From: an uncultured Rickettsiales bacterium
Lineage (GTDB): Bacteria > Pseudomonadota > Alphaproteobacteria > RF32 > CAG-239
Assembly (NCBI GenBank): GCA_900551865.1
Contig: URXV01000001.1
Coordinates: forward strand, 1 to 64,000
DNA length: 64,000 bases
Direction of reading: 5' to 3'
Shown here: in pieces, positions 8,237-16,987 of the stretch
How the letters are laid out: each line of letters starts with the position of its first letter
Numbering within the stretch: the stretch's first letter is position 1
Notes under the pieces: model-generated
What the model saw: only the letters and a program-made list of their open reading frames with translations
What the model was told of the DNA's origin: nothing
Database searches by the model: none
Made by a program: the position numbers and the translations under genes

Positions 8237-9562
8237 ATGGAAGCAACGTTTTTAACGGAAGAAGAAATCTGGGGCGACAGCGCGCTGGATGTTATGCAGG
8301 CGTATGGCGCCAAAGTAGGTATTTCAGATGTTGCCATTGCCTTGGGAACTATAATGGGAAATGGTCCTAAAGACAGTGCTGGTGTTGCTTCCGGAGCAGT
8401 CTGGTCGGCGTCTACCTACGAATATGGCTTTGTCCGCACCGTCAACGCCTACGGTGTCAAGAACGGTCATTGCCCTCACCAGCGGGGAGGCGCCGGTCGT
8501 CCGGCAATCCCCGCCTCAGCAACATCTTTAATCCGTCCGAACAACGTGAGGGCAATACGTCTTGCCAACGGCAAGACGGTACAAATCTGTGAATATGGGG
8601 CCTATCCGCAAACCGTGGCGCCTAAGTCCGTTAGTCAGGAATTGGAGACTCAGTACCAGAAAAACGCCCTTAAAACCACCGGCAAAACCTATACTTTCGA
8701 TTCGGCGAAGTTTAATGCCAACGACACCGGTTTTACCCCGCGAAATTGTGCGGAGTACAGTTTTGCGGGCAAAAAATATGTCCGTATCAAGGGCGAGCCC
8801 TATGGTGACAATGTTATCCTGTCCGACGGCACGCAGGTTCGGAGAAAAGCTGCCTATTGGTTTGAGGTTCAGCCGATAGAATGGCTGATGGATTCCAAGG
8901 GCACTTGGGTTGCGAGACAGGCACTGTTTGGGGGAATTCAGTTTGATTCGAAAAGGGAATACGACGGTAATTTTGCCGATACGGCAATGTATAATTATCT
9001 GCAAAAATATTTTGTTAAAGAAATGGAACCGCATGAATTTACGGAAACGTTGTCGCGCTTGGCGATTCACAACCGTTATTTCAGCGCGTATGTCAGCGGC
9101 TTCGGGAATGATAAGAGGTTTTACCCGAACGGCGACAGGCCGGGGTTCACCCCCAACATTGTCCTGCCTCAGCTTTCTTCGTCCGGCTTTTTGTCTTCCT
9201 CCGCTTCTGTCAGACCCTTTTTCGGCCCCTTTACTCCTGAAAAAGCCCGCGCCATTGTTGACATTACCAACGCGCCGCCGTTTATGCGCGATTTGTTAAA
9301 GCTCATTGCTGCGTTCCCCAAAGAGGAACAGGGGCAGTTCAAAGATGCGGTGCTGGCCGTATTTGACAAAGAGCGGGATTGGTGCGATCAGCCGAACGAG
9401 ATAGTCGTTCTGGGCAAAAAGCTGGCGGTTTCCGGCGAATATGAAGAAGAACTGAATCGGGTTTTACTGGGTAAGCAGATTGGAGTGGAAAATTCCACGG
9501 CTGCACAAAATGCTTTTGATATGAAAACGGTTGGTTTTTCCGGAAAAAATGAGGGGCGGTAA
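8237..9562 (+). CDS. Paralog family protein, copy B
   Basis: 441 residues, no signal peptide or membrane helix, function unknown. Order of parts: a conserved N-terminus (FLTEEEIWG..ALDVMQAYG, 4-25); a segment variable between copies (about 38-100) with a fixed WSAS and a GRPAIPAS motif; an invariant stretch NGKTVQICEYGAYPQTVAP; a charged linker; a domain with AYWFEVQPIEWLMD and a following ARQALFGGIQFD resembling DUF6273-type proteins (inference); then a C-terminal alpha-helical part with NAPPFMRDLLKLIAAFPKEE. Relative to C it carries an extra Ser/Pro-rich stretch before FTPEKA. GGAGG precedes the ATG. Confidence 0.85.
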   Translation: MEATFLTEEEIWGDSALDVMQAYGAKVGISDVAIALGTIMGNGPKDSAGVASGAVWSASTYEYGFVRTVNAYGVKNGHCPHQRGGAGRPAIPASATSLIRPNNVRAIRLANGKTVQICEYGAYPQTVAPKSVSQELETQYQKNALKTTGKTYTFDSAKFNANDTGFTPRNCAEYSFAGKKYVRIKGEPYGDNVILSDGTQVRRKAAYWFEVQPIEWLMDSKGTWVARQALFGGIQFDSKREYDGNFADTAMYNYLQKYFVKEMEPHEFTETLSRLAIHNRYFSAYVSGFGNDKRFYPNGDRPGFTPNIVLPQLSSSGFLSSSASVRPFFGPFTPEKARAIVDITNAPPFMRDLLKLIAAFPKEEQGQFKDAVLAVFDKERDWCDQPNEIVVLGKKLAVSGEYEEELNRVLLGKQIGVENSTAAQNAFDMKTVGFSGKNEGR

Positions 9563-9586
9563 TATCCAAACAAATGGCAACAACGA

Positions 9587-10075
9587 TTATACGGCGTGGT
9601 CTTTATAGGAATTGCGCAGGTTACAGTGCGTAATGGCTATGGCCAGAGCGTCGGAAGAGTCGTTGTTTTTGGGCTGGCATCCGGGGAGAAGAATCTTTAC
9701 CATTGTTTCCACCTGGTTTTTATCTGCCTTGCCGACGCCGGTCAGGGCTTTTTTGATTTTGTTGGGTTCATATTCAAACAAAGGGATATTGTAAATTGCC
9801 GGCAGCAGAAAAACAACGCCGCGTGCCATACTCAGTTTCAGCGATGTTTCGGGATTGGTGTTTAGAAAAGTTATTTCAATAGAGGCTTCGTCCGGCTTAT
9901 ATAATTCAATAATGCGCCGGAGTTCTGTATAAATGGTATGCAGGCGGTTTGAGAGAGTGTCTTTGGCAGAAGTCGGAATGAAACCGTCTGCCACATAGGA
10001 CAGACGGTTTCCGTTCATCTCAATAATTCCCCAGCCTGTAGAGGAAATGCTCGGATCCAGACCGAGGATACGCAT
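9587..10075 (-). CDS. ruvC: Crossover junction endodeoxyribonuclease RuvC
   Basis: Holliday-junction resolvase that nicks the junction moved by RuvAB. 162 residues, the normal length. The first catalytic Asp lies in MRILGLDPS (D7), the Glu in ASIEITFL (about 68), and the last acidic pair in DSSDALAIAITH (about 138-146). Its ATG overlaps the stop of yebC by one base (TAATG), so translation is probably coupled. ruvA does not follow; convergent paralog B does. Confidence 0.96.
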   Translation of the reverse strand: MRILGLDPSISSTGWGIIEMNGNRLSYVADGFIPTSAKDTLSNRLHTIYTELRRIIELYKPDEASIEITFLNTNPETSLKLSMARGVVFLLPAIYNIPLFEYEPNKIKKALTGVGKADKNQVETMVKILLPGCQPKNNDSSDALAIAITHCNLRNSYKDHAV

Positions 10076-10830
10076 TATTCGGCCTCCAGCTGAGCCATAA
10101 TGTCGTCAGCAATTTCCGCATTGTGGTAAACGTGCTGAACGTCTTCATCTTCTTCCAGCGCGTCAATAAATTCAAGAAATTTCTTTGCTGTTTCCAAATC
10201 CGTGATTGGGGTTTTTACGGTCGGTTTCCAATCCAGACGGGAAGCGGACGGCGTGCCGAATTTCTTTTCCAAAGCGTCGGTTACGGCAGACAAGTCGTCC
10301 GGCAGAGTTTCAATTGCGTGAATTTCTTCTTCGGAAACGACTTCGTTGGCGCCGGCTTCCAGTGCTTCTTCAAACATTTTGTCCGCGTCGGCAACGGCAA
10401 GCGGATATTCAATATAGCCGATACGTTCAAAGTTGAACGATACGGAGCCGGTTTCGCCCATAGCGCCGCCGCGTTTGCCGAAAATGGAGCGGACGTTGCT
10501 GGCCGTGCGGTTTTTGTTGTCAGTCAGAGCTTCAACAATAACGGCAACTTTGTTGGGAGAAAAGCCCTCGTAGCGCATAGTCGTAAAGTCGGCGCCGCCG
10601 GCAACCTGCGTTGCTTTGGCGATGGCGCGTTCAATGTTATCTTTCGGCATACTTTCCGCACGGGCGGCTTGGATTGCCAGCCTTAAGCGCGGGTTTTTGT
10701 CCGGTTCGGGCAGGCCGCTTTTGGCCGCTACGGTAATTTCACGGGCGAGTTTGGCGAAAACTCTGGCTTTTTTGGCGTCCTGTGCGCCTTTGCGATACAT
10801 AATGTTTTTAAATTGGGAGTGTCCAGACAT
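10075..10830 (-). CDS. yebC: YebC/TACO1 family protein
   Basis: A 251-residue member of the YebC/PmpR/TACO1 family, long annotated as transcriptional regulators and also implicated in translation of difficult peptide stretches. The N-terminus MSGHSQFKNIMYRKGAQD, the block NPRLRLAIQAARAESMPKDNIERAI and YEGFSPNKVAVIVE are family hallmarks. It precedes ruvC as in most alphaproteobacteria. Confidence 0.95.
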   Translation of the reverse strand: MSGHSQFKNIMYRKGAQDAKKARVFAKLAREITVAAKSGLPEPDKNPRLRLAIQAARAESMPKDNIERAIAKATQVAGGADFTTMRYEGFSPNKVAVIVEALTDNKNRTASNVRSIFGKRGGAMGETGSVSFNFERIGYIEYPLAVADADKMFEEALEAGANEVVSEEEIHAIETLPDDLSAVTDALEKKFGTPSASRLDWKPTVKTPITDLETAKKFLEFIDALEEDEDVQHVYHNAEIADDIMAQLEAE

Positions 10831-10914
10831 TGTAGAATCTCCATAAAAAAGTTAGTTTTAGCGTTATAGTTTATTTTGCGAATCCTGAAAATCCGTGTGT
10901 GCAGGATTGCTGCA

Positions 10915-11763
10915 TTATTCGGCTTCTTCAACAAGCTTGGTATCGGCAAGTAAGAACGTTGGTGTTTTTTTGCCGAAAACCTTGTAGCGCTTGGACAAGT
11001 CTAATGCTTTTTTATCCAGTAAGGGAGGCTTTAAGTCAATTTTTGCGTTCGGTGCCGGCCGTCTTGCAGCTTTTTCGGCAGAGGCTTTTTCTTCAGCGCG
11101 AATTTCTTTTTGCGGGAGAGCGGGAACATTCTGCCCGATTTCCGCAGTTTCGCTTTCTCTGGCTTTGTCAACTTTGATTTCCGCCGGCGTTTTCAGTATC
11201 TTGTTTAGCGTGTCCTGCGTTTCCTTGGAGCGGCGGGTGGTGAAGACGATATTCTGTTTATTGGCGGGCAACTGAGCCAATATCTTGTCCAGATTGTTCA
11301 ACTGCCGTTTCTTTTTTATCAGGTTAATGTCGTCAACCACCAGAATATTGACATTGGAAACGTCAATGCGGTTTTCGGCCAGATTTTCAAGCAGCAAATC
11401 CGGCGAAGCGATGATGACGTTCGCTTCGCTGTCAATATTTTCGGTATCGCCGTCTTTTAGGGTCGTTTCGTTTATTTCGTGATATTTGTTAAAGATGGAA
11501 AATTTATCGGAAATATTGACCGCTTCTTTGCTGTCGGCCGAGATAATCAGAATGTTCTGGCCTTCTTTTTTGGAAATAATGTCAATCAGCGGAAAGATAT
11601 AAGAGCAGGTTTTGCCGCAGGCAGCCGGAGCAATGGTGAAGATGTCCTTCCCTGCGAGAACCGACGGGATAACGTCTTTTTGTACGGTTGTCGGCTCCTG
11701 ATAGCCCAGGTCTTCTATCGCGTGGATGGTCTGTTCGCTTAACCCCAAATCTCTAAAACTCAT
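10915..11763 (-). CDS. Degenerate single-RecA-domain DEAD-box-like protein
   Basis: 282 residues resembling only the first RecA domain of a DEAD-box RNA helicase, followed by a Lys/Ala/Glu-rich low-complexity tail (about 200-282). The Q motif is intact (GYQEPTTVQ, 20-28). Motif I reads APAACGKT (45-52) instead of A.TGSGKT, motif II reads VVDDIN (142-147) instead of VLDEAD, and motif III (SAT) is TTR. The second RecA domain is absent. It may bind RNA or a partner without being an active helicase, or be an eroding gene; the uninterrupted frame argues against a pseudogene. It is a separate unit between yebC and divergent rarA. Confidence 0.75.
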   Translation of the reverse strand: MSFRDLGLSEQTIHAIEDLGYQEPTTVQKDVIPSVLAGKDIFTIAPAACGKTCSYIFPLIDIISKKEGQNILIISADSKEAVNISDKFSIFNKYHEINETTLKDGDTENIDSEANVIIASPDLLLENLAENRIDVSNVNILVVDDINLIKKKRQLNNLDKILAQLPANKQNIVFTTRRSKETQDTLNKILKTPAEIKVDKARESETAEIGQNVPALPQKEIRAEEKASAEKAARRPAPNAKIDLKPPLLDKKALDLSKRYKVFGKKTPTFLLADTKLVEEAE

Positions 11764-12018
11764 ATTTCTTTCCTGATTGCTGGTTATTTTAATCTTTTGA
11801 ATACTATAACTTTATTGCGCAGAGTCAAGAGCTATATGTATATTTGTCGGACATATTTGCAAAAAAAACAAGAGGGAGAAGACAGAGAATATGGGAAAAT
11901 TTGCGGGAGGCGGGCAATGCGAGAAATTTTATGTTAAAAAGAAATAGCTTTTTTAGAATCTTTGTTGTAAAAAATAAGGCAGTTTTGGTTTTGTTTTTAA
12001 TTTTGTTCAGCAGGAGCC

Positions 12019-13344
12019 ATGGAAGAAACGCTTTTTTCAAATAGGGTTAAACGGCCTTTAGCCGATCGGCTTCGTCCCCGAAAGCTTGAGGAAGTCGTCG
12101 GGCAGGAACAGGTGTTGGGAGAGGATTCCCCTTTGGGCAGAATGCTTTTTACGGGGCGTATATCCTCGTTTATTCTCTGGGGGCCGCCGGGCTGCGGAAA
12201 GACGACGATAGCCAGGCTGATTGCCGAACATACGAATTTGTACTTTGAACAGATTTCAGCGGTTTTTTCGGGCGTGGCCGATTTAAAGAGGGTTTTTCAA
12301 TATGCGCAAGAGCGCAAAATAACCCAAGGCAAAGGAACTTTGTTGTTTGTTGATGAAATCCATCGTTTTAACAAGTCGCAACAGGACGGGTTTCTGCCGT
12401 ATGTGGAAGACGGAACGGTTATTTTGGTCGGTGCGACTACCGAGAATCCGTCTTTTGAGTTAAATGCGGCTTTGTTGTCCAGATGTCAGGTTTTTGTATT
12501 GAACCGCCTGACGCCGGAAAATTTTGAGGAGCTGTTACAGAGAGCCGAGCGCGAAGAAGGGATGAAACTGCCGATTGACGAAGAAGCGCGCGAGTTTATG
12601 AAAAACGTGGCCGACGGCGACGGGAGATATATTCTTAATCTGGCGGAAAGTGTCTGGGCTTATGCCAAACCGGGGGAGATTTTTGACAAAGAAAAACTGA
12701 TGAAAATTATCCGGTCGCGGGCACCGGTTTATGACAAAGGACGGGACGGGCATTATAATCTGATTTCCGCCGTGCATAAATCGCTGCGCGGGTCGGACGT
12801 AGATGCGGCGCTTTACTGGGTCGGGAGAATGATTGTTTCCGGCGAAGATCCGCGTTATATCCTGCGGCGGCTTGTCCGGTTTGCGGTTGAAGATGTTTCG
12901 CTGGCGGATCCCAATGCCGTAACGCAGGCGATTGCCTGTGCGGAAGTTTATGAGCGTCTGGGGTCGCCCGAGGGGGATTTGGCTGTGATGCAGCTGACGG
13001 CATATCTGGCGACGGCGCCGAAATCGGCAGCGGTTTACAAGGCAATGCACAGCGCGTTTGATGCGGCACGGAAGACGGGTTCCCTGATGCCGCCGAAGCA
13101 TATTTTGAATGCACCGACCAAGCTGATGAAAGAATTGGGGTATAATGACGGGTATGTTTATGACCAGGATTTGGAGGATGGTTTTTCCGGGCAAAACTAT
13201 TTTCCAGAAGAAATGGGACGGCGGCGTTTTTATCATCCGGTGGACAGAGGATTTGAGCGGGAAATTAAGAAAAGAATCGATTATTTTGATAAATTGAGAG
13301 CGGAAAAACAGCGGGCTTTCAAGAAAAAGGACGAAAATAAATGA
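12019..13344 (+). CDS. rarA: Replication-associated recombination protein RarA (MgsA)
   Basis: AAA+ ATPase of the clamp-loader/RuvB group acting at stalled replication forks. 441 residues. Walker A GPPGCGKTT (55-63), Walker B VDEIHRFNKSQQD, sensor GATTENPSFELN and ALLSRCQVF are diagnostic. The C-terminal tetramerisation domain ends with a Lys-rich tail. The GGAG site is only about 2 bases from the ATG, unusually tight, but no other start fits the family N-terminus (RPLADRLRP). Its stop overlaps the next start by 4 bases (ATGA). Confidence 0.95.
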   Translation: MEETLFSNRVKRPLADRLRPRKLEEVVGQEQVLGEDSPLGRMLFTGRISSFILWGPPGCGKTTIARLIAEHTNLYFEQISAVFSGVADLKRVFQYAQERKITQGKGTLLFVDEIHRFNKSQQDGFLPYVEDGTVILVGATTENPSFELNAALLSRCQVFVLNRLTPENFEELLQRAEREEGMKLPIDEEAREFMKNVADGDGRYILNLAESVWAYAKPGEIFDKEKLMKIIRSRAPVYDKGRDGHYNLISAVHKSLRGSDVDAALYWVGRMIVSGEDPRYILRRLVRFAVEDVSLADPNAVTQAIACAEVYERLGSPEGDLAVMQLTAYLATAPKSAAVYKAMHSAFDAARKTGSLMPPKHILNAPTKLMKELGYNDGYVYDQDLEDGFSGQNYFPEEMGRRRFYHPVDRGFEREIKKRIDYFDKLRAEKQRAFKKKDENK

Positions 13345-14270
13345 GCGGTGTTGAAATTGTTAAGGTAAAGAATGAAGACGAGGGAATCCGGCTGAACCGT
13401 TGGTTTCTGAAATATTATCCGGGGTTAAGCTTGGGACGGTTGCAAAAACTGTTGCGGACGAAGCAGATTAAAGTTGACGGACAGCGTGCCGAAGCCAATA
13501 CGCGGCTTATGGCGGGAACGGAAATTCGTGTGCCGCCGCTTGATAATGAGAAAAAAGTGCCGGAACATACGGAAATTTCCGAGTATGATGCAAAATTTAT
13601 AGAGGATATGGTTATTTATAAAGATGATAATCTTATCGTTCTGAATAAACCGTCCGGGTTGGCAGTGCAGGGAGGCACAAATACCCAAAGACATATAGAC
13701 GGTATGCTTGATGCCCTTAAGTCCGGCAGGGATGAAAGGCCGAAACTGGTGCACAGGATTGATAAGGACACGAGCGGTGTTTTGGTTTTGGCGCGGAATC
13801 GAAAAACGGCGGATCTCTTGACAAAGGCATTTCGGGAGCATACTTTGAAAAAAACGTATCTGGCTCTCGTCCGCGGCGTTCCTGCGAAAGAATATGGAGA
13901 GATTAGGGCGCCGTTGGAAAAAGCGGACGGCAGGGTGCAGGTTTTGGAAGGGGGAAAGCCGGCAGTGACAGAATATCAGGTTTTGGACTGTGTTGGCGAT
14001 AAATATGCTTTGCTGGCAGCCAGCCCTCTTACCGGGAGGACCCATCAAATTCGCGCGCATCTTGAATTTATCGGGACGCCGATTTTGGGTGATGGCAAAT
14101 ATTTCGGCACAGAGCGGGAAAAAAGCAAAATGTTTGTCCATAAACTGCATTTGCATGCTTATAAAATAGATTTGTCTTCTGTTTATGGCAGAAAATTGAT
14201 TGTACAGGCAAAGCTGCCCGGATATTTTAAAGACAGCCTAAGTACGCTTGGATTAAATTTTAGGGGTTAG
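13341..14270 (+). CDS. RluC/RluD family 23S rRNA pseudouridine synthase
   Basis: Converts specific uridines of 23S rRNA to pseudouridine. 309 residues with an N-terminal S4 RNA-binding domain (about 16-65; SLGRLQKLLRTKQIKVDG) and the catalytic motif HRIDKDTSG (138-146, with D141 as nucleophile), then TGRTHQIRAHL near the C-terminus. It is coupled to rarA. The rarA-rluC-ATP12 neighbourhood favours RluC over RluD, but the two are not separated by sequence here. Confidence 0.9.
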   Translation: MSGVEIVKVKNEDEGIRLNRWFLKYYPGLSLGRLQKLLRTKQIKVDGQRAEANTRLMAGTEIRVPPLDNEKKVPEHTEISEYDAKFIEDMVIYKDDNLIVLNKPSGLAVQGGTNTQRHIDGMLDALKSGRDERPKLVHRIDKDTSGVLVLARNRKTADLLTKAFREHTLKKTYLALVRGVPAKEYGEIRAPLEKADGRVQVLEGGKPAVTEYQVLDCVGDKYALLAASPLTGRTHQIRAHLEFIGTPILGDGKYFGTEREKSKMFVHKLHLHAYKIDLSSVYGRKLIVQAKLPGYFKDSLSTLGLNFRG

Positions 14271-14283
14271 GGAGTAGCAGAAA

Positions 14284-16473
14284 ATGAAAAGAGCATTAAA
14301 GATAATACTTATTTCGTTGGTTAGTATTTGCGTGTTGGCGGTTGCTGCCGTTTATGTGCTGCTGACGCAGATAGATTTTAACGCTTATAAGGAAAGCATT
14401 ATTAAAATCGTTTACAATGCAACGGGACGGCATCTGACTATCGGCGATATTCAGGTGAAACCGTCTTTTAACCCGGTAATAGAGGTTCAAGACGTTACTT
14501 TTTCCAATGCAGAATGGTCAAAAACGCCGACAATGGTATCGGCGCAATCGGTAGAACTCGGTTTTGCCGTAATTCCGCTGCTGCAGAAAAACATTGAGAT
14601 TGATACGTTTCGTCTGAATGATGCGGAGATAAACCTTGAGGAAAACGCTTCAGGTGAGGCGAATTGGGAGTTTTCTGCCGATAAAGTCGGTGCTGCAATA
14701 CAAAAAGAGGAAAAGGCTGCGAATTTTAATTCGATGAAATTTGAATTGGTTAAGAGCGCTCAGGCTGCTACCGGCGAAACGAATGCCGAGATGAAACAAG
14801 GGCAAGCCAAGCCGGCGGTTCAGGAAGAAACGGGAGGAAGCAGCGTGTCGCAGCTTTTGTCTTCGCTGGTAGTCAGACATGTTTTGCTAAGCAATGTGAA
14901 GATAAATTATACGGATAAGAAAGCAAAGCAGCAAAGTTATGATATTACAGAACTGGCACTTGATGAAAACGGCAGCGGCGATATTGATTTTAATTTTGAT
15001 GTTAATCACGGATTGTATCGCGGCAGCGGTATTTTGGGCAGCTTAAATAAGCTTGAGAGTGCTTCCGGATATCCGTTGTCCGGAACGTTTGATGTCGCCG
15101 GCATACATACCGAGGCGGCAATGACGTTGTATGATTTATTGGCCGATATCCGTTTCAACGGAACAATCAAAGCGAGCGGTTTTTTTGGCGAAAACAGCGG
15201 TTATGATGAATTTGCGGATGTTATGCTGCAAGGCGATTTGAAGGAAATCAAAGCCGATATCAAGAGCTTTAGAATAGCCGGAAATGAAATAAAGGGTACG
15301 GCAACTGCGAATATTGCTGCAAGTATTCCGACGGTTAAGGCAAAATTGCAGTCGGGCAGGTTTGATTTGGCAACTTTTGCGAAAAAGCAACAGGCGGCAG
15401 TAAATTTCTCATTGATAAAGGAAGCTCAGGCAACGGCGCTTGTTCCGGCTGACGTTATTCCGTATTCGGCTCTTTATGGCATCAACGCTGATGTTAATGC
15501 GTCGGTTTCCCGATTGGTTAACGGGAATTCAGAGATTGCGGACAATATTGTTGCGGATGTTCAGGTTAAAAACGGAACGGCAGTGTTGAAAGTGATTAAG
15601 GGGACGGTTGCCGACGGCAGCGTTACGGCAAACGCTTCGCTGAATGCTTCGTCAAAATCAATGGTTTTGCAGGCGGAGGTACAAAAGTTAAATATGCAGA
15701 AACTGCTTCAGGCGTTGGGCAAAACTTCATCCTCTTTTAATTTTATAAGCGGGAGCGATACCGATGTTTATGTCAACCTGAACGGGCGGGGAGATACTTA
15801 TGCAGCAGTGGCAGACAGCCTTGACGGGCGTATTGTTGCGATTGTCGATAAGTCGCAGGTTCATCTCGGCAATATCGGGGTGATGAAAGGAAATGTAGTT
15901 TCCCAGCTTCTTAATACGCTGAAAATTACCAAAGGCAATGATGATTTGGACTTGCGTTGTGCCGTTGTGCGCGCTGATTTGAAAAACGGCAAAGCCAGCT
16001 TTCCGAACGGGGTTGTTGTCAATGCCGATAAATTTACGATTGTGGCAAGCGGCGATGTCAACCTGCGAAATGATACCGTCAGCATGAGCGTTAAACCTTT
16101 TGCGGGAAAACTGACGGATACGAATATTGCAAAGGCTTTGTCTTCGCTGGTGAAGCTGACGGGGACAATTCAAAATCCGCGAATCGGCGTAGACAGCGCC
16201 AATGCTATTAAAACTATTGTGGGCGTTACAACGGGAGGTCCTGTATACCTTGGGACACAGATGTTGTTGGAAAATGACGGTTCTCCGTGTTATACTGCTT
16301 TGCAAGGAACGGGGTATGAAAGCCGTTTTCCCAAACCGGACAATGTCGTTACTCAGACGACGGGCGATGTCGGGAAAATTCTTGACGACAGCGTCGGCGT
16401 TGTAAAGGATACGACGAAAGGGATTTTGAATATACTTTCGGGCGGAGTAAGAAAACGTGACAAAACCAACTAA
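14284..16473 (+). CDS. AsmA family envelope protein
   Basis: A 729-residue AsmA-like protein with one N-terminal transmembrane helix (about 7-28) and a long periplasmic region. The N-terminal IDFNAYKESIIKIVYNATGRHLTIGDI is the AsmA signature; the C-terminal region (about 500-640) holds the AsmA-like core FNFISGSDTDVYVNLNGRG...GRIVAIVDKSQV. AsmA relatives are beta-groove proteins implicated in lipid transfer between inner and outer membranes. It is 13 bases after the pseudouridine synthase and overlaps the ATP12 gene by 17 bases, interrupting an otherwise usual rluC-ATP12 pairing. Confidence 0.9.
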   Translation: MKRALKIILISLVSICVLAVAAVYVLLTQIDFNAYKESIIKIVYNATGRHLTIGDIQVKPSFNPVIEVQDVTFSNAEWSKTPTMVSAQSVELGFAVIPLLQKNIEIDTFRLNDAEINLEENASGEANWEFSADKVGAAIQKEEKAANFNSMKFELVKSAQAATGETNAEMKQGQAKPAVQEETGGSSVSQLLSSLVVRHVLLSNVKINYTDKKAKQQSYDITELALDENGSGDIDFNFDVNHGLYRGSGILGSLNKLESASGYPLSGTFDVAGIHTEAAMTLYDLLADIRFNGTIKASGFFGENSGYDEFADVMLQGDLKEIKADIKSFRIAGNEIKGTATANIAASIPTVKAKLQSGRFDLATFAKKQQAAVNFSLIKEAQATALVPADVIPYSALYGINADVNASVSRLVNGNSEIADNIVADVQVKNGTAVLKVIKGTVADGSVTANASLNASSKSMVLQAEVQKLNMQKLLQALGKTSSSFNFISGSDTDVYVNLNGRGDTYAAVADSLDGRIVAIVDKSQVHLGNIGVMKGNVVSQLLNTLKITKGNDDLDLRCAVVRADLKNGKASFPNGVVVNADKFTIVASGDVNLRNDTVSMSVKPFAGKLTDTNIAKALSSLVKLTGTIQNPRIGVDSANAIKTIVGVTTGGPVYLGTQMLLENDGSPCYTALQGTGYESRFPKPDNVVTQTTGDVGKILDDSVGVVKDTTKGILNILSGGVRKRDKTN

Positions 16474-16987
16474 TTCCGTATCGGAACCGGAATCGGAAAT
16501 TATAAAGAAAATAGCTGCAGAAAGAGAATATTTTATTTCGATTTTGGTTAAATTTGCGGAAACAGATACGCTTTTGTACCTGCCGGACGATTTAGACGCA
16601 GGTATATTGAGAGATGCGGCGGCGGCAATTGAACAGGCAAATTTACTGTCGAACACTTCTTTTGTGATGACTAAAGGGCTTTCGGTTATTGCTGCAAATG
16701 CCTTGCAGAAAGAAAAAATGATTGCATATCTGCGGCAGCTGGATGATGATAAGCTGAGCGTTTTGTATTTGACGGCAACGGAATTACGTTCAGTCTTGCT
16801 CGGTATTTTGTTTGCCGAAAGAATAGCTTCGGCAGAAGCGGTTTTCCGGCTGGCTTTTTGTGAGGAACAGGAGCAGCAGAAGCAATGGGGAACCGATGAG
16901 GCGACAGTTATGCGGCAAGAAGATGTAAAGCGAAAACTAAAAAGATGGGAAACGTTTTGCTATGAAAGAAGTTTATCTGAAAATTGA
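16457..16987 (+). CDS. ATP12 family F1-ATPase assembly chaperone (short form)
   Basis: 176 residues starting at GTG (16457), with GGAG about 10 bases upstream. It matches the C-terminal two thirds of ATP12, the chaperone that binds the F1 alpha subunit: FAETDTLLYLPDD, then helices with LRSVLLGILFAERIASAEAVFRLA and the hallmark EQ...QWGTDEAT. The usual N-terminal beta domain (about 70 residues) is lacking. ATP12 is essentially restricted to mitochondria and alphaproteobacteria, so this is a good lineage marker. Confidence 0.8.
   Translation: MTKPTNSVSEPESEIIKKIAAEREYFISILVKFAETDTLLYLPDDLDAGILRDAAAAIEQANLLSNTSFVMTKGLSVIAANALQKEKMIAYLRQLDDDKLSVLYLTATELRSVLLGILFAERIASAEAVFRLAFCEEQEQQKQWGTDEATVMRQEDVKRKLKRWETFCYERSLSEN

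Noticed and set aside
1..9562. Diversity-generating retroelement acting on the paralog family
   Set aside because: No reverse transcriptase, template repeat or adenine-specific substitution pattern is visible; differences include indels and all base types.
15727..16656. A 309-codon minus-strand frame
   Set aside because: Antisense to AsmA and the ATP12 start; no motif, no ribosome-binding site.
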